Below, one piece after another: positions 16,852-25,092 of a stretch of 45,554 bases of DNA (position 1 is the first letter of the stretch; each line of letters starts with the position of its first letter). The translations under genes and the position numbers were made by a program. Under the pieces are notes generated by a model, which saw nothing but the letters and a program-made list of their open reading frames with translations, was not told where the DNA came from and did no database searches. Source of the stretch: an uncultured Collinsella sp. (GTDB lineage: Bacteria > Actinomycetota > Coriobacteriia > Coriobacteriales > Coriobacteriaceae); contig UQHO01000016.1 in the NCBI GenBank assembly GCA_900540995.1, positions 1 to 45,554 on the forward strand, in the 5' to 3' direction.

Positions 16852-17733
16852 CTACACCTTCTCGGGGACGTACTTGCCCAAGAGGCCGGCAGGCTTGACG
16901 AGCAGGACGATGATCAAAACACCAAAGACGATGGAGTTGGCAAGGCTCGTGGAAATGTAAGCCTGCGCCATCGCCTCGATGATGCCGATGAGAATGCCGC
17001 CGACAAAGGCACCGGGGATGGAGCCGATGCCGCCGAAAACGGCAGCGTCGAAGGCCTTGATACCAGGCATGGCGCCCGTGGTGGGCTGCAGGACCGGCGA
17101 GTAGGAGCACAGGAGCACGCCGGCGATGGCAGCGAGGGCGGAGCCGATGGCGAACGTCATCGAGATGGTGCGGTTGACGTTGATGCCCATGAGCTGAGCG
17201 GCGGCCTTGTCCTCGGACACGGCGCGCATGGCCTTGCCCATCTTGGTCTTACCTGTAAAGAACATCAGGCCGGCCATGATAACCAGGCAGGCGACGATGG
17301 TGACGAGCGAGACGGCGCTTACGTTAAACTTGGCCAAGAACTCCGGCACCGGGAAGGTGACGAGCGAAGTGAAGTTCTTGGGCGTGGCGCCCCACAGAAG
17401 CTGCGCGGCGTTCTGCAGGAAGTAAGACACGCCGATGGCCGTGATCAGAACGGCCAGCGGGCCTGCTTGGCGCAGCGGCTTATAGGCCAGACCCTCAATG
17501 AGAACACCGAGAACCGTGCAGACCGCACAAGAGAGAACTACAGATGCCCAGCCCGGGAGGCCGAGATACGACGTGGCGCAGAACGAGACATAGGCACCGA
17601 CCATGATGACATCGCCGTGAGCGAAGTTGAGCATCTTGGCGATACCGTAGACCATGGTGTAGCCCAACGCGATGATGGCGTAGACGCTGCCCATGGACAG
17701 GCCGTTGACCAGGTATTGGATAAAGACCGTCAT
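16852..17733 (-). CDS. livH: Branched-chain amino acid ABC transporter permease LivH
   Basis: Membrane subunit with typical LivH sequence: NGLSMGSVYAIIALGYTMVYG at the N-terminus, LNFAHGDVIMVGAY, GKAMRAVSEDKAAAQLMGINV (the loop contacting the ATPase) and GIKAFDAAVFGGIGSIPGAFVGG. The ATG at 17733 follows GGGGG and gives 293 residues, the family length; a longer frame to 17826 covers the intergenic hairpins and is rejected. Confidence 0.95.
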   Translation of the reverse strand: MTVFIQYLVNGLSMGSVYAIIALGYTMVYGIAKMLNFAHGDVIMVGAYVSFCATSYLGLPGWASVVLSCAVCTVLGVLIEGLAYKPLRQAGPLAVLITAIGVSYFLQNAAQLLWGATPKNFTSLVTFPVPEFLAKFNVSAVSLVTIVACLVIMAGLMFFTGKTKMGKAMRAVSEDKAAAQLMGINVNRTISMTFAIGSALAAIAGVLLCSYSPVLQPTTGAMPGIKAFDAAVFGGIGSIPGAFVGGILIGIIEAMAQAYISTSLANSIVFGVLIIVLLVKPAGLLGKYVPEKV

Positions 17734-17779
17734 GTTCCACATCCCCCTTTCGAATAGGTTTCCAGTTAATGTATGAAAC

Positions 17780-17841
17780 AGGGACGTTACACTGTCCCTA
17801 GATACCAAGCAAGCAGGGAAGGCCAAAACCTCCCCTGCTTG
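17780..17841. repeat. Two stem-loops between the binding protein gene and livH
   Basis: The first dyad is AGGGAC/GTCCCT (17780-17799) and the second CAAGCAGGG/CCCTGCTTG (17810-17841). They lie inside the operon, after the binding protein gene and before the permeases, with no T-tract. Such hairpins in other transport operons protect the upstream mRNA so that binding protein is made in excess; that role is inferred here. Confidence 0.55.
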
Positions 17842-17872
17842 GGATCAAAACCGCTCTATGTAAGGCGGCCAA

Positions 17873-19060
17873 TTAGGCCTGTACGTACTTGCCGTCGGTG
17901 ATGACGTACGCCGTGGGCTCCTTCTGGACCTGGCCCTTATCGTTCCAGGTGAGCTTGCCGGTCAGACCGTCAACGGTAATCTTGAGCATAGCCTTGGACA
18001 GCTTCTCGGCGACCTCGGTCGGATCGGCGTCGACACCAAGACCGGCCTCCTTGACGGCCTCGGCCACCGCGTGCACGCCGTCGTAGGCGTCGGCGGCAAA
18101 CTGGTCGGGGGTATCGCCGTACTTATCCTTGTAAGCGTTAACGAAGTCGGCGTTCTTCTCGTCGTCGGCGGAGAACGGGGTCATGAGCAGCAGACCCTCG
18201 GCAAGAGAGGTATCGAAGCCCTCAACGCCCAGGATGCCGTCCATGCCGTCGCAGCCCATCATCTTGACGTCGTAGCCCATGTCCTTGGCGTTCTTGAGCA
18301 GGACGGACGCCGGCGTGTAGTAGATCGGCGCAAAGATCATGGTGGCGCCGGCCTGCTTGGCCTTGGTCAGCTGGTTGGTAAAGCTCGTGGCGGAGTCGTC
18401 CTTAAAGGTCTCCTCGTCAACAATCTCGAGCTTGGACTCAGCGGCCTGGGCCTTAAAGGAATCTGCGATGCCCGAAGAATAGGCGTCGCCGGAGTTATAG
18501 AACAGCACGAACTTCTCGTCCGCATACTTCTGCGCCAGGAACTTGGCAGCGTTGACACCCTGGTTGGGGTCGGTGAAGCAAACCTGGAAGACGCAATCCT
18601 TGCCGTCGGTGACGTCCTCGGAGGACGCGGACGGGGTGATCATGAACGTCTTGGGGTCGTTACCGCACTCGGCGGCAACGGCGACCGACGCACCCGTGGT
18701 GGTCGGGCCGACGAGGGCCTGCATGCCCCAGTCGAGCAGGGTGTTGAAGGCGTTGACGGCCTTCTCGCCGTCGGCCTGGTCATCCTCGGCCTTGCTGGCA
18801 AGCGGCAGCTCCTTGGTCGAGAAATCCTTGCAGCCAAGCTCGACACCCTGGGTAACGGACTTGCCGTAGGACGCGTTGGCGCCGGTCAGCGGGCCGATGG
18901 TACCGATCTTAAACGAAGCGTCGCTCGAAGCGGAACCGCTGTCGCCGCCGTTGGAGGAGCAGCCAGCTAGAATGGACATCGCCCCCAGACCTGCTGCGCT
19001 CGCGATAACGCTCCTGCGATTCATAACAGGGTTCAATGACTTACCGGTGAGGCTCGACAT
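17873..19060 (-). CDS. livK: ABC transporter amino-acid-binding lipoprotein 1
   Basis: Substrate-binding subunit that captures amino acids outside the membrane. The 395-residue protein starts with a twin-arginine signal (NRRS at 14-17) and a lipobox LAGC with Cys34, followed by a Gly/Ser-rich tether. The mature part is a periplasmic-binding-fold type I protein (FKIGTIGPLTGANASYG, GPTTTGASVAVAAE, YYTPASVLLKNAKDMGYDVKMMG, DQFAADAYDGVHAVAEAVKEAG). It shares long identical blocks with the second copy at 19332. The ATG has GGAG seven bases upstream. A Tat-type lipoprotein signal suggests export in folded form. Confidence 0.93.
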   Translation of the reverse strand: MSSLTGKSLNPVMNRRSVIASAAGLGAMSILAGCSSNGGDSGSASSDASFKIGTIGPLTGANASYGKSVTQGVELGCKDFSTKELPLASKAEDDQADGEKAVNAFNTLLDWGMQALVGPTTTGASVAVAAECGNDPKTFMITPSASSEDVTDGKDCVFQVCFTDPNQGVNAAKFLAQKYADEKFVLFYNSGDAYSSGIADSFKAQAAESKLEIVDEETFKDDSATSFTNQLTKAKQAGATMIFAPIYYTPASVLLKNAKDMGYDVKMMGCDGMDGILGVEGFDTSLAEGLLLMTPFSADDEKNADFVNAYKDKYGDTPDQFAADAYDGVHAVAEAVKEAGLGVDADPTEVAEKLSKAMLKITVDGLTGKLTWNDKGQVQKEPTAYVITDGKYVQA

Positions 19061-19331
19061 GCGGCTCTCCTCTCAAATCTCGTCGGGTTTCGGTTACCCG
19101 ACAGGCCATCCTTCGCCGTGTTCGGCGTTCGCAAAATACTAGACGCTTTAGTTAAGGAAAGTGGCGATTATTTCAACTTTTCTTTGGATTTGTTCATTTA
19201 TCCATAATTCTGCGTATTTCTATTACTTTATGCAGTAATGCCACTTTATTGTGTGAAAGTAATGTTTCCGTTCTGTTACAGGCGTCCCTGCCCTGAATAA
19301 AACGGCCTCACCGGTCGCGCTTTATGCGCAC
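19061..19331 (-). promoter_or_regulatory. AT-rich region between the two binding-protein genes
   Basis: This 271-bp gap is clearly AT-richer than the genes. It holds GTCGGGT-TTCGGTT-ACCCGAC (19082-19102), CGCCG-TGTT-CGGCG, an inverted pair AAAGTGGC/GCCACTTT about 70 bp apart, and the dyad ATTACT-TTATGC-AGTAAT (19222-19239). It very likely carries a separate promoter and operator for the downstream liv genes; I cannot fix a -10/-35 pair. No reading frame is convincing. Confidence 0.45.
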
Positions 19332-20498
19332 TTAGGCGGCGATGTACTTGCCGTCCTGAATCACATAGGCTGTGGCGGGCTTTTCGACCTGGCCCTCGTC
19401 ATTCCACGTCAGCTCGCCTGTCAGGCCCTCGATCTTGATCTTGCGCATGGCCTTGGCAAGGTCGCCGGCAATGTCGGCACCGTCGGCCGAAATGTCAATC
19501 CCCGCCCTATCGATAGCCTCGACGATTGCGTGGACGCAATCGTAAGCGTCGGCGGCAAACTGGTTGGGCGTCTCGTCGTAGGCATCCTTATAGGCCTTGA
19601 CGAAGTCGGCATTCTTCTCATCGTCAGCCGAAAACGGGGTCATGAGCAGTACGCCCTCGGCAAGAGAGGTATCGAAGCCTTCCACAGAGAGCAGGCCGTC
19701 CATGCCGTCGGTACCCATGAGGGTCATGTCGTAGCCCATGTCCTTGGCGTTCTTGAGCAAAACGGACGCCGGCGTGTAGTAGATCGGCGCAAAGATGAGC
19801 GTGGCGCCGTCCTCCTTGGCCTTGGTGAGCTGGTTGGTAAAGCTCGTGGAAGAGTCGTCCTTAAAGGTCTCGGTATCGACGATGTCGAGCTTGGACGCCT
19901 TGGCCTGCTCGGCAAAAGCGTCGGCAACGCCCGAGCTATACGTATCGCCGGAGTTGTAGAACAGGGCGATCTTGGCATCCGCGTACTTCTCGGCCAAGAA
20001 CTTCGCGGCGCTGGCGCCCATGGTGGGATCGGTGAAGCAAACCTGGAAAACCGTGGTCTTATCCTTGGTAACGTCGAGCGACGAGGCCGAGGGCGTGACC
20101 ATGAGCATATCGTCGGCGATCTCGCCCGAGACAGCGACGGCGGCACCGGTGGTGACGGGGCCGACGAGCGCCTGCATGCCCCAGTCGCACAAGGTATTGA
20201 AGGCGTTGATGGCCTTCTCGCCGTCAGCGACGTCGTCCTCGGACTTAAGCGAGAGTTTGAGGTCCTTGGTCGAAAAATCCTTGGCGGCGAGCTTGGCACC
20301 CTTCTCGGCCGAAACGCCATAGGTTGCCGCGGCGCCGGTCAGAGGGCCGATGACACCGATCTTGAAGGTCTTGCCGTCATCGGCGGAGCCGCCGTCCGAG
20401 CCACCCGACGAGCAACCAGCGAGTGCCGCGGTGCTACCGAACGCCGCGGCGCCAGCCAAGAAACTCCTGCGGTTAAGTACGTTGTTGATGCTAAACAT
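19332..20498 (-). CDS. livK: ABC transporter amino-acid-binding lipoprotein 2
   Basis: Paralogue of the gene at 17873. The 388-residue product has a twin-arginine signal (LNRRSFLAG, arginines 10-11) and lipobox LAGC with Cys29. The mature fold matches copy 1 over the full length (FKIGVIGPLTGAAATYG, GPVTTGAAVAVSGE, FAPIYYTPASVLLKNAKDMGYDMTLMG). Differences in the ligand region suggest related but not identical substrates, all served by one LivHMGF. The ATG at 20498 has AAAGGGGG six bases upstream; a frame to 20564 lacks a signal at its start. It is the first gene of the liv cluster. Confidence 0.93.
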   Translation of the reverse strand: MFSINNVLNRRSFLAGAAAFGSTAALAGCSSGGSDGGSADDGKTFKIGVIGPLTGAAATYGVSAEKGAKLAAKDFSTKDLKLSLKSEDDVADGEKAINAFNTLCDWGMQALVGPVTTGAAVAVSGEIADDMLMVTPSASSLDVTKDKTTVFQVCFTDPTMGASAAKFLAEKYADAKIALFYNSGDTYSSGVADAFAEQAKASKLDIVDTETFKDDSSTSFTNQLTKAKEDGATLIFAPIYYTPASVLLKNAKDMGYDMTLMGTDGMDGLLSVEGFDTSLAEGVLLMTPFSADDEKNADFVKAYKDAYDETPNQFAADAYDCVHAIVEAIDRAGIDISADGADIAGDLAKAMRKIKIEGLTGELTWNDEGQVEKPATAYVIQDGKYIAA

Positions 20499-20688
20499 GG
20501 TGTCCCCCTTTTCGCTGGCCGCGGTGCGGCCGTCTTGCGGTACAGGGCAAACCTTATGGTGCAAACGTTGACAGTTTGTTACGGAAGTTCGTTTGTAGCG
20601 AGCGTGTTTCCAATGTTTCCGCAGCGTTTCGGGGGTGGCGTTTTATGCTGCTCCCGCTGCCAGGCAAGCACGCGCCCGCACTTCACGC

Positions 20689-20694
20689 TAGAAT
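20689..20694 (+). promoter_or_regulatory. Possible -10 box for hom
   Basis: TAGAAT lies 55 nt before the hom start. No good -35 box is present at the right distance. The gap 20499-20748 also serves the divergent binding-protein gene. Confidence 0.3.
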
Positions 20695-20748
20695 GCACTC
20701 AACCTTTAAGCGGTTAATCCATCCATAAGATGCACGAAGGAGCTATCT

Positions 20749-22092
20749 ATGAGCGAACCCCTGCGCACCGTGAACGTCGGCCTCATCGGTCTGGGAACCG
20801 TCGGCGGCGGCGTGGCCCGTCTGATCAAGAGCCACCACGATGAGTACCTGGCCGCCTACGGCATCGACCTTAAGCTGACCCGCGCCTGCGCGCTTGCCTG
20901 GGAGCAGGCCGAGGCGGCAGGCATTGAGCGCGAGGCCTTTACGAGTGACTGGCACGACGTCGTCACCGACCCCGCCGTCGACATCGTCGTCGAGCTGATC
21001 GGCGGCGAGCATCCCGCAACCGAGATATTCACCACCGCCTTCGAGAACGGCAAGCACGTCGTCTCTGCCAACAAGGCCCTGCTGGGCCGTCATGTCGAGA
21101 CGCTCGCCGAGAAGGCGCGCGCGTGCGGCGTGCAGATTAAGTGCGAGGCCAGTTGCGGCGGCGGCATCCCCATCGTAAGCACGCTCGAGCACGACCTGGT
21201 GGGCAACAAGATCCTGACCATCGCCGGCATTCTCAACGGTACCACCAACTACATCCTGTCGCGCATGGACGCCGAGGGCGCCGATTACGCCGACGTGCTT
21301 GCCGACGCACAGGCTAAGGGCTATGCCGAGGCCGACCCGTCCGCCGACGTCGACGGCTTCGATGCCGCCAGCAAGACAGCCATCCTCGCCTCCATCGGCT
21401 TTGGCACCCGCGTTACCACCGACGATGTGTACCAGCAGGGCATCCGCACCATCGGTGCCGAGGATATCGCCCAGGCCCGCGAGCTCGGCTACACCATCAA
21501 GCTGCTGGGCATCGCCCGCAACACCGACGCCGGCGTCGACGTTCGCGTGCATCCCACGCTCATCCCGGCAGACCATATGCTCGCCAAGGTCAACGGCGCC
21601 ATGAACGCCGTCTACGTGGTGGGTGACGCCGTGGGCGAAACCATGTTCTACGGTGCCGGCGCAGGCTCCTTCCCCACCGCAAGCGCCGTCGTGGGCGATA
21701 TCCTGTCGCTCTCCGAGCAGATCAGCCGCGGCGTGGCTCCGCTTCCCGAGATTGAGCCCTATGGTCACAACCTCGCCTTTAAGCCCATGGACGAACTCCA
21801 GACCAAGTACTATGTGCGTCTGAAGGTCGCCGACCGCGTGGGCGCCCTGTCCGAGACGGTCGACATCTTTGCCAAGCACAACATCTCGATCTCGCTCATC
21901 AACCAGGTCGAGGACGGCAAGTCGGGCGTCAGCGATGCCTGCTCGGTCATCTTCCTGACGCACCGCGCGCTCGAGAAGGACGTCCAGGCTGCCGCCGCCG
22001 AGCTTGCCAGCGTCGACTGCGTGGCCGAGGTCGCCAACGTCTTGCGCATCGAGGACGTCGAGGCCTGGACCGAAGGCGTCATGGCCAACTAG
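20749..22092 (+). CDS. hom: Homoserine dehydrogenase
   Basis: Reduces aspartate semialdehyde to homoserine with NAD(P)H, the branch point to threonine and methionine. The 447-residue enzyme has an N-terminal Rossmann motif GLIGLGTVGGGVA, the catalytic-domain blocks VVSANKALLG, CEASCGGGIPIV, GILNGTTNYILSRM and YAEADPSADVDGFDAASK, and a C-terminal ACT domain (YVRLKVADRVGALSETVDIFAKHNI) typical of feedback-regulated forms. AAGGAGC precedes the ATG. Monocistronic, with its own terminator. Confidence 0.96.
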   Translation: MSEPLRTVNVGLIGLGTVGGGVARLIKSHHDEYLAAYGIDLKLTRACALAWEQAEAAGIEREAFTSDWHDVVTDPAVDIVVELIGGEHPATEIFTTAFENGKHVVSANKALLGRHVETLAEKARACGVQIKCEASCGGGIPIVSTLEHDLVGNKILTIAGILNGTTNYILSRMDAEGADYADVLADAQAKGYAEADPSADVDGFDAASKTAILASIGFGTRVTTDDVYQQGIRTIGAEDIAQARELGYTIKLLGIARNTDAGVDVRVHPTLIPADHMLAKVNGAMNAVYVVGDAVGETMFYGAGAGSFPTASAVVGDILSLSEQISRGVAPLPEIEPYGHNLAFKPMDELQTKYYVRLKVADRVGALSETVDIFAKHNISISLINQVEDGKSGVSDACSVIFLTHRALEKDVQAAAAELASVDCVAEVANVLRIEDVEAWTEGVMAN

Positions 22093-22125
22093 TCCGGTCT
22101 TCGACATACGACATATGTGCCTGCG

Positions 22126-22160
22126 GGGCTCCCGTTCAATTTTGGACGGGAGCCCTTTTG
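22126..22160 (+). terminator. Terminator of hom
   Basis: GGGCTCCCGT pairs with ACGGGAGCCC over 10 bp and is followed by TTTTGCTT, 33 nt after the stop codon. Confidence 0.85.
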
Positions 22161-22260
22161 CTTGCGCACTCGAGGCGCATTGGCATGCTCCACGTTTGAA
22201 CAACTTGACCGTTCACTGAGAACCGGGGAGCCCTTCACCGATGTGCAACCAGAGCCGTTT

Positions 22261-22290
22261 TTGACTACCGTTATGCTGTGCTGCGTATGT
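22261..22290 (+). promoter_or_regulatory. Possible promoter of the SDR gene
   Basis: TTGACT (22261-22266) and GTATGT (22285-22290) with an 18-bp spacer lie 25 nt before the SDR start. The -10 is poor. The preceding 100 bp show nothing else. Confidence 0.3.
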
Positions 22291-22315
22291 CCAACCCCCG
22301 AAGAATGGAGGCACT

Positions 22316-23065
22316 ATGTTGCTCGAGGGCAAGAAAGCAATCATCACCGGAGGCACGCGCGGTATCGGCTATGCCATCGCCTGTCGCTTTATCGAGGAGG
22401 GCGCCGCCGTCACGGTCTTTGGCTCGCGTCAGGAGACTGCCGACGCCGCCGTTGAAAAGCTAGCCGCAGCCTATCCCGAGGCCAAGGTCTGGGGCCGCAC
22501 CTGCGACCTCACCTCGCTCGAGGCCGTAACCGAGGCCTTTACCGAGGCAGCCGCCGACATGGGTGGCCTGGACACGGTCGTTAACAACGCCGGCATCTCC
22601 CAGCGCTCGCCGCTTCTGGAGTACACGGCCGAAGAGTTCGCCAAGGTCATGGACCTCAACGTCGTCGCCGTCTTTAACGGCCACCAAGCCGCTGCCAAGA
22701 TTATGGCCGAGGCAGGCCACGGCGGCACCATCACCACCACGAGCTCGATGGTCGCCAAGTACGGTCAGCCCTCCGGCGTCGGTTACCCCACGTCCAAGTT
22801 CGCCGTCAACGGTATGGTCCAGTCGCTCTCGCGCGAGCTCGCCCCCATGGGCATTCGCGTCAACGCTGTCGCTCCCGGCGTGACCAAGACCGATATGGTC
22901 GCCAACCTTCCCGAAGAGGTCATCAAGCCCATCATCGCTACCATTCCGCTCGGCCGCATGGGCGAGCCCGAGGACGTCGCCAACGCTTTCGTTTTCCTAG
23001 CGAGCGACATGTCCTCCTATGTCACGGGCGCCGTGCTCCCCGTCGACGGAGCCGCCCGTTCCTAA
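22316..23065 (+). CDS. SDR-family NAD(P)-dependent oxidoreductase
   Basis: A classical short-chain dehydrogenase of 249 residues. It has the cofactor motif TGGTRGIG (11-18), NNAG (90-93), and the catalytic Ser (143/144), Tyr157 and Lys161 (YPTSK). The C-terminus (SSYVTGAVLPVDG) is of the FabG type. Possible roles are 3-oxoacyl-ACP reduction, or hydroxysteroid or sugar-alcohol oxidation; no neighbour decides it. A GGAGG lies four bases before the ATG. It is followed by a strong terminator. Confidence 0.88.
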   Translation: MLLEGKKAIITGGTRGIGYAIACRFIEEGAAVTVFGSRQETADAAVEKLAAAYPEAKVWGRTCDLTSLEAVTEAFTEAAADMGGLDTVVNNAGISQRSPLLEYTAEEFAKVMDLNVVAVFNGHQAAAKIMAEAGHGGTITTTSSMVAKYGQPSGVGYPTSKFAVNGMVQSLSRELAPMGIRVNAVAPGVTKTDMVANLPEEVIKPIIATIPLGRMGEPEDVANAFVFLASDMSSYVTGAVLPVDGAARS

Positions 23066-23110
23066 AGGTCGCAGACTTCGGCCTCGCCCTTCAAGAGAGC
23101 TCTACGCAAA

Positions 23111-23155
23111 AAGGCGCGCTGCCTGCGATCGATGCAGGCAGCGCGCCTTCTTTTA
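23111..23155. terminator. Bidirectional terminator after the SDR gene
   Basis: AAGGCGCGCTGCCTGC (23111-23126) pairs perfectly with its complement at 23134-23149, with an A-run before and CTTTTATTT after. Confidence 0.9.
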
Positions 23156-23162
23156 TTTGGAC

Positions 23163-23332
23163 GGAAACCGTATCCCAGTTTTCTAGCTCAGAACGGGATG
23201 CCGTTTCCCCCAGAGCCCTCATGAGGAAACTGCATCCCATTTTGGACGCCGATTCTGGGACGCACTTTCCGCAACGGGCCTCTCGCGGAAAGCACGTCCC
23301 ACTCTGGACGCCAATTCCGGGATGCATTTTCC
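23163..23332. repeat. Three palindromic units with a 62-bp period
   Basis: Units at 23163-23208, 23225-23270 and 23287-23332 are each 46 bp, begin GGAAA and end TTTCC, and are imperfect palindromes with inner TCCCA/GGGA arms; units 2 and 3 share a central GGACGCC. Spacers are 16 bp and differ. They fill the gap between the convergent SDR and antiporter genes. They look like a REP- or MITE-type array. Confidence 0.8.
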
Positions 23333-23345
23333 GCGGCGGTGTCGG

Positions 23346-24908
23346 CTACCTGCCGTCGTCGTCCTGGGCTTCATCGCGCGCATAGAGCTCCAGCATGCGG
23401 CGGCGGTATTCGCGCACGGCGAGCTTGGCGCGCTCCAGGCGGCGACGCTCATGCGGAGTCAGCTCGGACGTGTCGATCTCATCACCATAAGTCTTATCGG
23501 CAAGCAGGTGCGCCGCGTCCACGATGCGGGCATCGATGTGGCCGCTCGCCGCCTCGGCGGAAAGACGCTCGGCAATCGTATCGAGCGTAGGCAGGCCCTC
23601 GAATACGCGACCATGGCCATGCGAGGTCAGCAGCTCGTGCTCGCGTGCGAGCAGGCTCGCCAAATCGTGATGGGCACGCAAGATGTCAAGCGCATCGGAT
23701 GGATGCTCGGCAACCTCTGCCACGGCAGCGACCGGTGCGGCGTCGACCACGCGGTAGAAGAGCTGCGCGAGCAGCGGCATCAAGAACACCGTGATGGCAC
23801 CGGCGGCAACCATGACCGACGCAATATCTTGCGACAGCGCGCCCGCGTTGACGGCAACGCTCGTCACGGCAACGATGATCGGAAGCGCCGTGGTGCAGTA
23901 CAGGGCCACGGTAATGCGACCATACGCCGACACATCGCGCGTCGCAGGACAAATGCCCATAGAGATGAGGATGGGCACGGCACGAATAATCAGCAACGCC
24001 ACGATAAAGCCCGCGAGCAAGCCCGGACGCGACGCCACGGCCGTCAGGTCGATCTTTGCGCCCGATACGGTGAAGAACACCGGAATCAAAAAGCCGTAGG
24101 CCAGGCCGTCGAGCTTAGTCTCGAGCGTATGGTTGCCCTCGGGGATGATATAGCGCAGGACAAAGCCGGCGGCAAAAGAACCCAACACGATGTCGAGGTC
24201 AAAGACGGCGGAGAATGCCACGAGCGTGACCAGGATGAGCACCGTCAGGCGCACGAAGGTCTGCGACGTGGTATCGGCGCGTTCCTCGACAAACGCAAAG
24301 AAGCGGCTGCCGACGCGCTTGGAGCGGCTTGGGACCACGGCCAGCAACACGCAGACCACCGCAAACAAGCCAAGGATTACAAGCGTCTGGATGCCGGTGC
24401 GGGCAGACAGCAGCACCGACATGGCGAGCACGGGGCCGAGCTCACCCCAGGTGCCATACGCAAGAATCGAGTCGCCCACACGCGTGCCGGTGAGCGAGCG
24501 CTCACGCATGATGGGCACGAGCGTGCCGAGCGCCGTCGAAGTGAGGGCAAGCGTCACGGCGATACCGTCGAAATGGCTGACCGAGAACCACGGAGTAAAG
24601 CGCACGGCAAGCCAGGCGATACCAAACGTGACGACCCACGTCGCCAAGCCGTAGCGCCCCTCGACGCCCGTGATGCTCTTGGGATCGATCTCAAAGCCGG
24701 CAAGCAGGAACAAAAATGCCAGACCGAGCTCTGACACGAGCGAGACCTCGGCATCCACATGGATGACGCCGAGCATATGGGGTCCCAGCACCGCACCGAA
24801 CACGAGCAAAAAGACCGTCTCGGGAACGGGTTTTCCGGGAATCGCCGAGGCGATGAAGGGGCTTGCAAAGGCCACGAGCGCGATGATGGCGAGTGAAACG
24901 AATGCCAT
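23346..24908 (-). CDS. Cation:proton antiporter (CPA2 type)
   Basis: The 520-residue protein has about twelve membrane segments in residues 1-390 and matches monovalent cation:proton antiporters (GLAFLFLLAGFEID, TLALTSTALGTLVPIM, GSFAAGFVLR, FLIPVFFTVSGAKIDL). It would exchange Na+ or K+ for H+ at the cell membrane. The C-terminal 130 residues are cytoplasmic, charged and without a nucleotide-binding TrkA domain, ending RRMLELYARDEAQDDDGR. AAAGG lies before the ATG. Single gene, divergent from purL. Confidence 0.88.
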   Translation of the reverse strand: MAFVSLAIIALVAFASPFIASAIPGKPVPETVFLLVFGAVLGPHMLGVIHVDAEVSLVSELGLAFLFLLAGFEIDPKSITGVEGRYGLATWVVTFGIAWLAVRFTPWFSVSHFDGIAVTLALTSTALGTLVPIMRERSLTGTRVGDSILAYGTWGELGPVLAMSVLLSARTGIQTLVILGLFAVVCVLLAVVPSRSKRVGSRFFAFVEERADTTSQTFVRLTVLILVTLVAFSAVFDLDIVLGSFAAGFVLRYIIPEGNHTLETKLDGLAYGFLIPVFFTVSGAKIDLTAVASRPGLLAGFIVALLIIRAVPILISMGICPATRDVSAYGRITVALYCTTALPIIVAVTSVAVNAGALSQDIASVMVAAGAITVFLMPLLAQLFYRVVDAAPVAAVAEVAEHPSDALDILRAHHDLASLLAREHELLTSHGHGRVFEGLPTLDTIAERLSAEAASGHIDARIVDAAHLLADKTYGDEIDTSELTPHERRRLERAKLAVREYRRRMLELYARDEAQDDDGR

Positions 24909-25092
24909 GTGATGCCTTTCTCTTGTTTGCGCTTCACTGTAGCACCCTCGCCGTCCTCAACGCGCCGCGAGCTGTCGTATCATAGTGAGGTTTACAAACA
25001 TGTGGCTCAAGGCGACCGCAGGGCAGACCCCGCAAACCGACCGCTGCCGCATACCGTACCGTACGCCCAACCGATCAGGAAGGCAGGAACCA

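Noticed and set aside
15481..17757. A 758-residue plus-strand reading frame across liv genes
   Set aside because: It is antisense to livG, livM and livH, is low in complexity (His, Asp, Gly, Glu) and results from high GC on the other strand.
20743..22203. A 486-residue minus-strand frame across hom
   Set aside because: Shadow of hom; the sense frame has all motifs of homoserine dehydrogenase.
22316..23065. Collinsella 7-beta-hydroxysteroid dehydrogenase
   Set aside because: The sequence looks like a FabG-type SDR and does not resemble the known 7-beta enzyme as I recall it; no bile acid gene is next to it.
23163..23332. A CRISPR array
   Set aside because: Three palindromic units with diverged cores and 16-bp spacers do not fit; repeats in CRISPR are near identical, shorter, with spacers of about 30 bp, and no cas gene is present.
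23322..24734. A 470-residue plus-strand frame across the antiporter
   Set aside because: Shadow frame, very rich in Arg and His, with no membrane or domain pattern.
24985..25092. An N-terminal extension of PurL to 24985
   Set aside because: No ribosome binding site at that start; the ATG at 25093 has one and fits the family.
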